5,761 nucleotides of DNA. Source: Treponema sp. GTDB lineage: Bacteria > Spirochaetota > Spirochaetia > Treponematales > Treponemataceae. Below are positions 1-5,761 of this stretch, piece by piece. The translations under genes were made by a program, and so were the position numbers. The notes under the pieces are model-generated. The model was not told the DNA's origin. It was given only the letters and a program-made list of their open reading frames with translations, and did no database searches. The stretch is taken from NCBI GenBank assembly GCA_017963165.1, contig JAGCTZ010000073.1, positions 1-5,761 on the forward strand, in the 5' to 3' direction. Within the stretch, counting starts at the first letter, position 1, and each line of letters starts with the position of its first letter.

Positions 1-2544
1 AACCATCTGCAGTCGTTATTTGAAACTTCTTTCCCGGAAGAGCTTGAATGGCTTCCGTATGTACTTGAAATGATGGGATTCAGTTCGCCGAAGAAAGATG
101 ATATCAATATGGTACCAAGCTTAAAATTACAGCATTTCTTTAAGCTTATGCACAAATTGCTTTCGGTATTTACTGCCGGTGCGCCCGCTGTGCTTGTTCT
201 GGAAGATTTGCAGTGGAGTGATGCAGTTTCTCTAGGTTTCTTTGAATATCTTTTGAAAGAAGCCAAAGACTTGCCACTGCTTTTAATATCTTTGGCAAGA
301 CCAGATTCTCAGCTTCAGGCATTCTATAGAGACAACGGTATTGATGTGCTTGACCTTGCACCGCTCAACAGAGAAGCTATAACCAATTTGCTGCTTGCCT
401 TGCTGAATATAGAAAATCCTGAAGAAGATTTTGTCAGCAGAATTGTTTCCGCTGCTGCAGGAAATCCATGTTTTATTGAACATGTAGTAAGAAACTTAAA
501 AGAAAATCACACGCTTATTGCTTCTGAAAACGGAAGAAACAAGCTTGCAAAATCTGTTGAAACCATCGAGATTCCGTCTTCAATTCAGACAATTATATTG
601 TCACGTTTGAATGCACTTTCTTTTGAGGAACAGGTTATCTGTAAAACAGCTTCTGTTCTTGGTACGGGTTTCCTTCCGTCTATTTTGAGGGAAATAATTC
701 CAGAAGGAATTGATGATGAAACTCTGGACAAGGCTCTTGCTGATTTTGAGACAAACAAAATTATAAGCCGTGGAACAGAAGAAAATCCAATCTGCACATT
801 CAAGAACAGTACGGTAAGAAACACTGTTTATGATACAATTCTTGAAGCAACCAAAAAAGAATTGAACTCAGCTGTTTTGGATTATCTTGAAAAGCATTAT
901 GAGCATAATATTTCGGCTGTTGTTGAAAGGCTTGTATACCATTCACAGGAAGCTAAAGATTATTCCAAAGTATTTATTTATGCTTTTGAAGCCGCAGAAA
1001 AAGCTTATCAGCGTTCTGCAATAACAGATTCAATTGCTCATTATAATGTCTGTCTTGACGCTTATAAGACAGGTGAAGTAAAAGACACTGACATAAATAT
1101 AAACCGCATTTACTTAAAACTTGCAAATGCTTACCGCAAAAACTCTGACTACGATTTAGCCGTAAAAACCTTCAATATGGTTTTGTCTTTGGAAAAATCT
1201 CCTCTTGTACTGGCAAATGCCTGGCATGGTCTTGGCAAGTGCTGCATGGAGCAGGGTAAGTTCTCTACAGCCATCGAAGACTATGAGAATGCTCTCTCAT
1301 ACCTTGACTGTAGAGTGCCTGACAAGCCGTTCGGGCTTTTGATGTCCGGCTTAAAATCAGAACTTATGCTGCATTTCTGCAAGAGAAGATCTATCAACAC
1401 TGAATCTAAGAAATTCAAAAAGATAGAAGCAAGAGTTAGAATCTTAACTACTTTGACAAAGGCTTACTTCTTAACAGCAAGCGAAAAATTGTACTGGTCT
1501 GCACTGGCTGATTATGTTCAGGCTTTAAGACTGGCTGATTGTGACGCTGCTGTTACTGCAATTGCCAATTTTGCCGCTATCTGTTCAATTAAAGAGAAAA
1601 AAGCTGCTGCTATGAAGATTTACGAATCTGACGATTTGTCAGACAGACAGTTGTCTGTAAGAAGCAGTGCTTTCTCAAATTTCTGCCTTGCATTGAATTG
1701 CCTTAACACAGATAAGCTTAATCAGGCACGGGCTCTGGCTTTTCATTCAAGGTCTTATTATGAATCAAGCCGCGAGCCGTGGGAACTGATGAATGTTACC
1801 GCGATTTTGGGACTTGTTACATTTATGACTTGTGATTTGGAACAGTCTTACGAAATTACAAAGTCATTAAAATCTTTGTCACAGCGTTATCATTCAGCAA
1901 TGACAATAGGCTGGTCATTGGGATTGATCCCATTTATGAAGTATCTGCAGGGTAAGATTTCTGCTGAAATAGCATGTACACAAATTGCTGATGGAATCCT
2001 CTTCAGTGAATGTGTTCAAGATCATGCTTATCTTGCAATTTCATATTCAAGCCTGGCATATATTGCCAGAATGAATGGTAATTATGACGATGCCCTGATT
2101 TATGCAAGGAAAATCTTTGATGAATATAGCAAGGCTCAGATGAAGATGAATATTTTTGTTGCGCCTGTAGAAGAGGGTATCGTTGCGCTGCTTTCAGTTC
2201 TAAAACATGGAAATGTTGAACAATCTGAAACAGGCAAGATAAAGAAGCTCATAAGCAAAGGTACAAAGATTCTAAAAAAAGAAGCCGGCGGTTCTCTGCT
2301 TGTAAAAGCTTTGTACAGCCGTGCATTAAGCGCAATTGCTTTAGCTGACGGAAGAGCAGAAGAAGCAAAAAGCGAATGCAATAAAGCAATTGAGATTTTG
2401 GGAAAATCAGAATATGCGCTTGAGCTATTGAAAACTTATGCTTTTGCCTGCAATAATAAAATCCTTGCAAAAGAAAGCATAATGGAAAAGGCAAAAGAAT
2501 TGATTGAAAAAGGCTCAATTTCTGAACAGACTTTATTCAAGTAG
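1..2544 (+). CDS. STAND/AAA_16-type ATPase with TPR-like C-terminal region (5' end outside window)
   Basis: The reading frame is open from the first base, so the ATG pair at 70-75 is internal and the gene starts upstream; 847 residues are visible. Numbering from the first visible residue, a Walker B segment VLVLEDLQWSD lies at 64-74 (bases 190-222). It is followed by LLLISLARPD (about 93-102), the counterpart of the 'TYRPE' strand in predicted ATPases of the COG3899/MalT type, and by a GNP motif at 154-156 in AAAGNPCFIE. A winged-helix-like segment around 'IPSSIQTIILSRLNALS' comes next. From about base 970 the protein is all helical, with TPR-like units near 970-1060, 1108-1190, 1210-1300, 2023-2130 and 2299-2400. 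The P-loop is not in the window. Relatives often carry an N-terminal adenylate cyclase or Ser/Thr kinase domain. No output domain follows the repeats, so any such domain must be N-terminal. It is probably a cytoplasmic signalling ATPase. Family call fairly sure, function unknown. Confidence 0.85.
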   Translation, partial: NHLQSLFETSFPEELEWLPYVLEMMGFSSPKKDDINMVPSLKLQHFFKLMHKLLSVFTAGAPAVLVLEDLQWSDAVSLGFFEYLLKEAKDLPLLLISLARPDSQLQAFYRDNGIDVLDLAPLNREAITNLLLALLNIENPEEDFVSRIVSAAAGNPCFIEHVVRNLKENHTLIASENGRNKLAKSVETIEIPSSIQTIILSRLNALSFEEQVICKTASVLGTGFLPSILREIIPEGIDDETLDKALADFETNKIISRGTEENPICTFKNSTVRNTVYDTILEATKKELNSAVLDYLEKHYEHNISAVVERLVYHSQEAKDYSKVFIYAFEAAEKAYQRSAITDSIAHYNVCLDAYKTGEVKDTDININRIYLKLANAYRKNSDYDLAVKTFNMVLSLEKSPLVLANAWHGLGKCCMEQGKFSTAIEDYENALSYLDCRVPDKPFGLLMSGLKSELMLHFCKRRSINTESKKFKKIEARVRILTTLTKAYFLTASEKLYWSALADYVQALRLADCDAAVTAIANFAAICSIKEKKAAAMKIYESDDLSDRQLSVRSSAFSNFCLALNCLNTDKLNQARALAFHSRSYYESSREPWELMNVTAILGLVTFMTCDLEQSYEITKSLKSLSQRYHSAMTIGWSLGLIPFMKYLQGKISAEIACTQIADGILFSECVQDHAYLAISYSSLAYIARMNGNYDDALIYARKIFDEYSKAQMKMNIFVAPVEEGIVALLSVLKHGNVEQSETGKIKKLISKGTKILKKEAGGSLLVKALYSRALSAIALADGRAEEAKSECNKAIEILGKSEYALELLKTYAFACNNKILAKESIMEKAKELIEKGSISEQTLFK

Positions 2545-2573
2545 AAAAACTTAAAATTTAGAATTGCTTAATA

Positions 2574-2615
2574 AAAAAGGGCTGCCTGATTTTTTTATGT
2601 CGGGCAGCCCTTTTT
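2574..2615. terminator. Bidirectional rho-independent terminator between convergent genes
   Basis: A 16-bp inverted repeat has arms at 2574-2589 and 2600-2615 around a 10-base T-rich loop. The only imperfect pair is a T/G (U-G in RNA) at 2587/2603. The core GGGCTGCC/GGGCAGCCC is GC-rich, and A- and T-runs at the two ends give a U-tract in either direction. It lies 29 bases after the stop of the plus-strand ATPase gene and 21 bases beyond the stop of the minus-strand kinase gene, so it should end both transcripts. Confidence 0.93.
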
Positions 2616-2636
2616 GGATTAATAGAAGCCTAATGC

Positions 2637-3185
2637 TTATTCGCCGTCAATAGCTACGCCATGACGTTTCTGTTGGAACTTTTTCAGCATTGCTACGCCG
2701 TTTCGCTTGTCGTTGTAGATAAAGCCGCCATTCCAGTATTCAAGAGCGGCGAACAAAGCGTTTCCGCCGTCATGCTCATCGCTTTTCTTTGTCTTGAATG
2801 AAACGTAAGAAGACAATTCTTCAAAGTTCTGTGTATGAAGGCATTCAAGTCTCTTACGGTTAAATTCATTCCATTTCTCAAGGTCTTTGAAACCTTCGCC
2901 CTCATCTTCTACAATAAGATGTGCGTGTGTAGGGCTAAAAGAGTACCATACTTTAACTTTTTTATTTATGTCACAGTTATTTCCGTGCTTTACACCATTC
3001 TTGATTACTTCACTAATCTGCTGCTCAAGAAGATTAATCTCTTTAATCTCTAGAGGTGCAGACTGAACAATCAATAATGTGAAATATCGAATCTGTCTAA
3101 AGTCAGACGGAAATTCTTTATATAACATATTAGATTTGTCAAAGAGGGGATTACTTCCATCGGATATAAGTTCTTTATTTGTCAT
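2637..3185 (-). CDS. GHKL-type anti-sigma factor / serine kinase (RsbW/SpoIIAB-like)
   Basis: This 182-residue soluble protein has the HATPase_c fold signature of anti-sigma kinases. The N-box reads SEVIKNGVKHGNN (58-70), with catalytic-type Glu59 and Mg-binding Asn63. The G1 box reads VEDEGEGF (92-99), with the adenine-contacting Asp94. In RsbW and SpoIIAB such proteins bind a sigma factor and phosphorylate a STAS antagonist; here the STAS gene lies 30 bp upstream in the same direction, which supports that pairing. The protein is longer than SpoIIAB or RsbW (roughly 140-160 residues). It has about 30 extra N-terminal residues and a long segment (100-138) before a glycine patch, DGGNALFAA (139-147), in place of the usual SGMG-type G2 motif. 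The ATG is preceded by GAGG with a 5-base gap. The gene is last in its operon. Kinase activity and target are inferred. Confidence 0.85.
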   Translation of the reverse strand: MTNKELISDGSNPLFDKSNMLYKEFPSDFRQIRYFTLLIVQSAPLEIKEINLLEQQISEVIKNGVKHGNNCDINKKVKVWYSFSPTHAHLIVEDEGEGFKDLEKWNEFNRKRLECLHTQNFEELSSYVSFKTKKSDEHDGGNALFAALEYWNGGFIYNDKRNGVAMLKKFQQKRHGVAIDGE

Positions 3186-3190
3186 ATTTT

Positions 3191-3198
3191 CCTCTTTT
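3191..3198 (-). promoter_or_regulatory. Ribosome binding site of the anti-sigma kinase gene
   Basis: Read on the minus strand this is AAAAGAGG, ending five bases before the ATG at 3185-3183. It lies inside the 30-base gap after the STAS stop codon, so the kinase can be initiated independently on a shared message. Confidence 0.65.
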
Positions 3199-3215
3199 AT
3201 CTTATATAGTTATTA

Positions 3216-3557
3216 TTAGTCTTCATTTACCTGCAGCAGTGCTTCTTCAACACTGTTTGCAATTGGAAAATATCCCATAAGTTTTGTTAATTCGATAACC
3301 TTCTTAACAGAACCATGAATATTCGCAATTGAGAGTTTTAAATTCATTTTTTTAACTGTAGAACAGATATAAATCAATGCACCGATTCCAGACGAATCGA
3401 TATAATCAACCTGTTCAAGATTGATTATGAAAAACTGTACGTTTTTCTCAAGCATCTTCATAACCAGTTCTTTCAGTTTATACGAATTGTACAAATCCAT
3501 TTCGCCGTTTACATCGATGATGTAAACTTCGCCGTTTTTCCTGATTTTCAGTTCCAT
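3216..3557 (-). CDS. STAS-domain anti-sigma factor antagonist (RsbV/SpoIIAA-like)
   Basis: The 113-residue protein is a single STAS domain of the usual length for this family. The strand segment EVYIIDVNGEMDLYNS (10-25) matches the 'G.LD..N...' start of antagonists. LEQVDYIDSSGIGAL (47-61) carries the conserved DSSG loop; by alignment with SpoIIAA Ser58, Ser56 is the expected phosphorylation site. In the known systems the unphosphorylated form binds the anti-sigma kinase and releases its target, and a PP2C phosphatase regenerates it. Both partners are next door: the kinase gene follows 30 bp downstream and the phosphatase gene ends 100 bp upstream, all on the same strand. The ATG is preceded by AGGAG with 7-base spacing. 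No membrane segment or added domain is present, so it is not a transporter-type STAS protein. Which sigma factor or other target is controlled cannot be told. Confidence 0.92.
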   Translation of the reverse strand: MELKIRKNGEVYIIDVNGEMDLYNSYKLKELVMKMLEKNVQFFIINLEQVDYIDSSGIGALIYICSTVKKMNLKLSIANIHGSVKKVIELTKLMGYFPIANSVEEALLQVNED

Positions 3558-3564
3558 TTATTTG

Positions 3565-3569
3565 CTCCT
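3565..3569 (-). promoter_or_regulatory. Ribosome binding site of the STAS gene
   Basis: The minus strand reads TAGGAGC, with a consensus AGGAG core seven bases before the ATG. It is the best Shine-Dalgarno sequence in the window, which suggests that the STAS protein is made in larger amounts than its partners. Confidence 0.75.
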
Positions 3570-3597
3570 AATTAAATCCATAGTTATTCTAATATAT

Positions 3598-3626
3598 ATG
3601 ATAAATCACAATTTGTTAGATGTAAA
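3598..3626 (-). promoter_or_regulatory. Candidate sigma70-type promoter of the STAS-kinase operon
   Basis: The minus strand shows TTTACA (3626-3621) as a -35, a 17-base spacer, and TATCAT (3603-3598) as a -10, each one mismatch from the E. coli consensus. Transcription would start near 3590, giving a leader of about 33 bases with the STAS ribosome binding site in it. It suggests that STAS and kinase can be expressed apart from the phosphatase. AT-rich sequence makes chance matches fairly likely. Confidence 0.5.
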
Positions 3627-3642
3627 GCAAAAAAGTACACAA

Positions 3643-3656
3643 TTATCAGCTGATAA
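3643..3656. promoter_or_regulatory. Perfect 14-bp palindrome, possible operator
   Basis: TTATCAGCTGATAA is its own reverse complement, centred between 3649 and 3650. It ends two bases beyond the phosphatase stop codon (3658-3660) and lies 16 bases upstream of the -35 of the candidate STAS promoter, a position suited to a regulator site. As RNA it could form only a 5-bp stem with an AGCT loop. A run of six Ts follows eight bases later on the minus strand, so a weak terminator for the phosphatase message is the alternative reading. No regulator is identified. Confidence 0.35.
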
Positions 3657-3657
3657 A

Positions 3658-5307
3658 TTACTGTATTTTAATGACTAACAAAGTCTGATCATCATGCTGT
3701 TTAGCCGAACCGCAGAATTCCTTCAAGCTCTTTTTAATTTTAGTAGATATATCAGTTGCCTTTAAGTTTGCATTTTCTTTTATAAGGCTCTTGATATTAT
3801 CAACTCCATATTGTCTGCTGTTAGCGTCAACAGCTTCTACAAGACCGTCTGTGTAAAGAACGATAATATCTCCAGGCTCAACCGGGAATTCTATGTCTGT
3901 ATAAACTGTTGCCTTGTCAACACCAATAGGATCACTTGTAATCTGCAGTGCTTCAATCTCTTTTGTTGATTCGTGATAGATCAAGCCGGGCGCATTACCT
4001 GCCGTTGCAATCTGCATTTTTTTGTTTTCTGAGTCATAGTTTGCAAGAACAAGACTTGCAAAATGGTCTATATTGATTTTGCCGGTAATGCCGCGGTTCG
4101 TCCACGTAAGGATTGTTGCAGCTGTTTTCTGTGTGTTTACAACAAGCTGCATAATCGCGCGGATCATGACCATGACAATAAGCGAGTTCATACCCTTGCC
4201 GGCAACGTCTGCAAGAACAAAAGCTATGCGGTCTTTGCGGCATGGAATAACGTCAAAATAGTCGCCGCAGACACCTTCTGTGCCTGTAAAAAAGCAGCCG
4301 AATGATGCGCCAGGAATAGTGAACGAAGTCTTAGCGTGCATATTTTTCTGCAATTGACATGCAATTTCAGATTCTTTGGTAAGCTCAGAATGTTCGGCAA
4401 TTTCCTGATAAGAGAAAACATTCTGGATTGCACAAGACGCAAAGTCTGTAAGAATCTGTGCGTTAGAAAAATCTGTTTCGTTGAACTTAGACGATTCAAA
4501 TTTTCTTGCAAGTGCAAGAACACCGATAACTGTTCCCTTGACAATCATCGGAATAATTATATAGCTACCAAGCTTTAAGAAATCTTCCGGCTCGTTCTGG
4601 AAAATGCGGCTGTCGTTAAGCGGATCTGTAATAAGCTCAGCTTTACCTGTTGTTGCCGCAATACCAAAGATTGTTTCACCGAGCGGGAACTGCGCAAATC
4701 TAAAGCTTGTTTCAACACGCGCAATTTTGTGCGGCAAGTCTTGCGGCAGCTGATATGGCGGCGGGAATGTGCCTGTGAATGTCTTTACAGTGATAATATC
4801 ATCAAATTCGTCAATCAGCAGAATTGCACCGCCGTCTGATTTTGTAATGTCTATAACAGACTTATTGATTGTATCAAGAAGTTTCAGAAGACCGTCGCTG
4901 TCAGAGAAAGACTCGGAAGCCTTAACCATGAAATCTCTACCGGCTTTAAGCACTTCATTCTGCATCTGTTTTTCAGCATCTTCTTCAGGGTCAAAAACAG
5001 GTTCTTCTACTTCCTGAACAGCTTCAAGAGGTTCGGTCTCTATCTCTTCCTCAACCGGTTTTGATTTTTTTCCGGCAAAGAAAGTGAGGACAGAATAAAT
5101 AAAAATTGAAACACCAAAAAATAAAAAGTTGTTGGTAACAAAAAGTAAAACTGCTCCTGCCAGAATGACAATGCAGGCTGCAATTTCAAATTTGATGTCA
5201 TCGTTAGATTTCTTTTTCGTTATAATTGTTATCAGGGAAAAGATTAATAATCCCGCAATTCCGGCAATTAACGCGACTGTAGAAGGAATAACGTTTGATG
5301 TGAACAA
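3658..5307 (-). CDS. Membrane-anchored GAF-domain PP2C/SpoIIE-type serine phosphatase (RsbU-like)
   Basis: About 549 residues. Three hydrophobic segments lie near residues 9-30, 42-59 and 61-78; KKK after the first and KKSK after the third predict an outside N-terminus and a cytoplasmic body. A strongly acidic linker (84-113) leads to a GAF-like sensor domain (about 133-297), a connecting helix with QLQKNM (298-323), then a SpoIIE/PP2C catalytic domain (about 335-549). The catalytic motifs are intact: GDYFD (Asp349, Asp352), ADVAGKG (Asp367), TDGL (Asp487) and HDDQT (Asp539, Asp540). Their spacing resembles the metal ligands of B. subtilis SpoIIE. The expected reaction is Mn/Mg-dependent dephosphorylation of the neighbouring STAS protein. 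The frame has no early ATG. I chose the TTG at 5307-5305 because AAAGAGAG precedes it by six bases; the TTG at 5328-5326 would add seven residues but has no ribosome binding site. The first glycine of the usual GGD motif is Cys347. The GAF ligand is unknown. Confidence 0.93.
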   Translation of the reverse strand: MFTSNVIPSTVALIAGIAGLLIFSLITIITKKKSNDDIKFEIAACIVILAGAVLLFVTNNFLFFGVSIFIYSVLTFFAGKKSKPVEEEIETEPLEAVQEVEEPVFDPEEDAEKQMQNEVLKAGRDFMVKASESFSDSDGLLKLLDTINKSVIDITKSDGGAILLIDEFDDIITVKTFTGTFPPPYQLPQDLPHKIARVETSFRFAQFPLGETIFGIAATTGKAELITDPLNDSRIFQNEPEDFLKLGSYIIIPMIVKGTVIGVLALARKFESSKFNETDFSNAQILTDFASCAIQNVFSYQEIAEHSELTKESEIACQLQKNMHAKTSFTIPGASFGCFFTGTEGVCGDYFDVIPCRKDRIAFVLADVAGKGMNSLIVMVMIRAIMQLVVNTQKTAATILTWTNRGITGKINIDHFASLVLANYDSENKKMQIATAGNAPGLIYHESTKEIEALQITSDPIGVDKATVYTDIEFPVEPGDIIVLYTDGLVEAVDANSRQYGVDNIKSLIKENANLKATDISTKIKKSLKEFCGSAKQHDDQTLLVIKIQ

Positions 5308-5313
5308 ATTTAT

Positions 5314-5321
5314 CTCTCTTT
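5314..5321 (-). promoter_or_regulatory. Start-deciding ribosome binding site of the phosphatase gene
   Basis: The minus strand reads AAAGAGAG, six bases before TTG at 5307-5305. It is a partial match to the anti-Shine-Dalgarno sequence, but better than anything before the upstream TTG at 5328. An in-frame TAA three codons ahead of that TTG (5335-5337) rules out a longer protein. Confidence 0.45.
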
Positions 5322-5363
5322 GCAGCAATAACTTTTATCTTATTCTGCTATTTTTTAATCACT

Positions 5364-5391
5364 AAAAAAATCTTACCACTGATAGTGTAAG
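5364..5391 (-). terminator. Rho-independent terminator of the 5395-5761 gene
   Basis: On the minus strand an 8-bp stem (5387-5391 with 5372-5376, then 5384-5386 with 5378-5380) has one bulged base at 5377 and a three-base loop. An A and seven Ts (5370-5364) follow. It begins three bases past the TGA stop of the upstream gene. The stem is short and only moderately GC-rich, so termination may be incomplete and some transcripts could read into the phosphatase gene. Confidence 0.6.
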
Positions 5392-5398
5392 TCGTCAA
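5370..5398 (-). promoter_or_regulatory. Candidate promoter of the phosphatase gene, overlapping the terminator
   Basis: The minus strand gives TTGACG (5398-5393), a 17-base spacer and TAAGAT (5375-5370). This is a good -35 and a fair -10. Transcription would start near 5363, about 55 bases ahead of the chosen TTG. The -35 overlaps the upstream gene's stop codon, and the spacer and -10 coincide with the terminator hairpin. A weaker second TAAGAT lies closer to the gene without a good -35. Confidence 0.4.
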
Positions 5399-5761
5399 GA
5401 TTTTGATTTTTTATTTTTGAAAAAATTGCGGAAAAAGCCTATTCCAAACTGCCTTTTAAAGCCGTCAGCGATGTCGTCAAGCTCGATGTTGCTTCCGAAT
5501 TTTGTTTTAAGCTCGTCCCAGTATTTTATAAGCCATACATACATGTCGCTTGTCGTTCTGCCCCGGAATTTGCGCATGATTCTGCGCTTTTTTATGACGG
5601 TAACAACCGGGCTGTACACATTCTCATACCATGAAAGAATGGCGTCCTGCATGGAAATTTCTTCGGTCTTGTCTTGATTTATGATATATTTATGCGTCAG
5701 AATATGGTTGTAGATTACGTCGTATTGACCGGTAGTTGAGAAATCAAGCTTCCAGAAATCT
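5395..5761 (-). CDS. Conserved protein of unknown function, C-terminal part (5' end outside window)
   Basis: The frame stays open from the TGA at 5397-5395 to the window edge, giving 121 visible residues. The ATG at 5652-5650 is internal, since the 36 codons before it read on without a stop and share the character of the rest. The visible part starts DFWKLDFSTTGQYD and continues with a helical stretch containing NHILTHKYIINQ (18-29), WYENVYSPVV (44-53) and FRGRTTSDMYVWLIKYWDEL (65-84). This 'H..HKY / WY..VY.PV / GRT..D.Y.W' pattern resembles a family I recall from Chloroflexi and spirochaetes, annotated as ParB-like or 'transcriptional regulator' and similar to DUF4032; that is memory, not a search. 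The C-terminus (101-121) is rich in Phe, Lys and Arg. There is no membrane segment. It is co-directional with the phosphatase gene but separated from it by a terminator, so a functional link is uncertain. Confidence 0.8.
   Translation of the reverse strand, partial: DFWKLDFSTTGQYDVIYNHILTHKYIINQDKTEEISMQDAILSWYENVYSPVVTVIKKRRIMRKFRGRTTSDMYVWLIKYWDELKTKFGSNIELDDIADGFKRQFGIGFFRNFFKNKKSKS

Noticed and set aside
2136..2518. Two minus-strand ORFs at the 3' end of the ATPase gene
   Set aside because: They are opposite the TPR-like region and lack any domain; the terminator at 2574-2615 also separates them from the minus-strand operon.
70..2544. Start of the ATPase gene at the ATG at 70
   Set aside because: The frame is open from base 1, the Walker A motif is missing, and the residues before the ATG fit the same ATPase family.
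2574..2615. Inverted repeat as an insertion-sequence end or attachment site
   Set aside because: The A-run, GC-rich stem and T-run between two converging stop codons fit a bidirectional terminator fully, and there is no transposase or target duplication.
2835..3053. Plus-strand ORF of 72 codons inside the kinase gene
   Set aside because: It lies wholly opposite a gene with clear family motifs, and its translation shows no recognisable domain.
4034..4578. Several ORFs of 60-106 codons on both strands inside the phosphatase gene
   Set aside because: All are shadows of the PP2C and GAF coding sequence; the catalytic motifs fix the true frame.
5395..5652. A small 85-residue protein starting at the ATG at 5652
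   Set aside because: The frame continues upstream without a stop to the window edge and the extra residues look like the same domain, so this is the end of a longer gene.
5417..5677. Plus-strand ORF of 86 codons opposite the 5395-5761 gene
   Set aside because: It is antisense to a motif-rich reading frame, has no ribosome binding site that I can see, and has a low-complexity translation.

Overview
The window holds five protein genes and no RNA gene, mobile element or CRISPR array. Moderately AT-rich sequence, the spelling of the proteins and the gene set (a membrane-anchored GAF/SpoIIE-type phosphatase next to a STAS protein and a GHKL ATPase, plus a large ATPase with TPR repeats) suggest a spirochaete, most likely a Treponema-like species. 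This is recognition from memory, not a database match.

Layout. Positions 1-2544 (+) carry the 3' part of a large STAND/AAA_16-type ATPase with a C-terminal TPR-like helical region; its P-loop and true start lie upstream of the window. A strong bidirectional terminator (2574-2615) separates it from four genes that all read on the minus strand. In their order of transcription these are: the C-terminal end of a conserved protein of unknown function (5395-5761, start outside the window); a three-TM, GAF-containing PP2C/SpoIIE phosphatase (3658-5307); a STAS anti-sigma-factor antagonist (3216-3557); and a GHKL anti-sigma-type ATPase/kinase (2637-3185).

The last three make a complete partner-switching set. 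By analogy with RsbU/RsbV/RsbW and SpoIIE/SpoIIAA/SpoIIAB, the kinase would phosphorylate the STAS protein on Ser56 of its DSSG motif. The membrane phosphatase would reverse this when its sensor part is stimulated, and the unphosphorylated STAS protein would then draw the kinase away from its target. No sigma factor gene lies in the window, so the target is open. A promoter-like sequence precedes the STAS gene, and the STAS and kinase genes, 30 bp apart, look like one operon. The phosphatase gene seems to have its own promoter, which overlaps the terminator of the gene before it.

The window looks mostly like ordinary signalling chromosome. The points most worth a second look are the unknown output of the switch, the divergent nucleotide-binding end of the kinase, a perfect 14-bp palindrome between phosphatase and STAS genes, the interleaved terminator/promoter at about 5364-5398, and the non-ATG start of the phosphatase.
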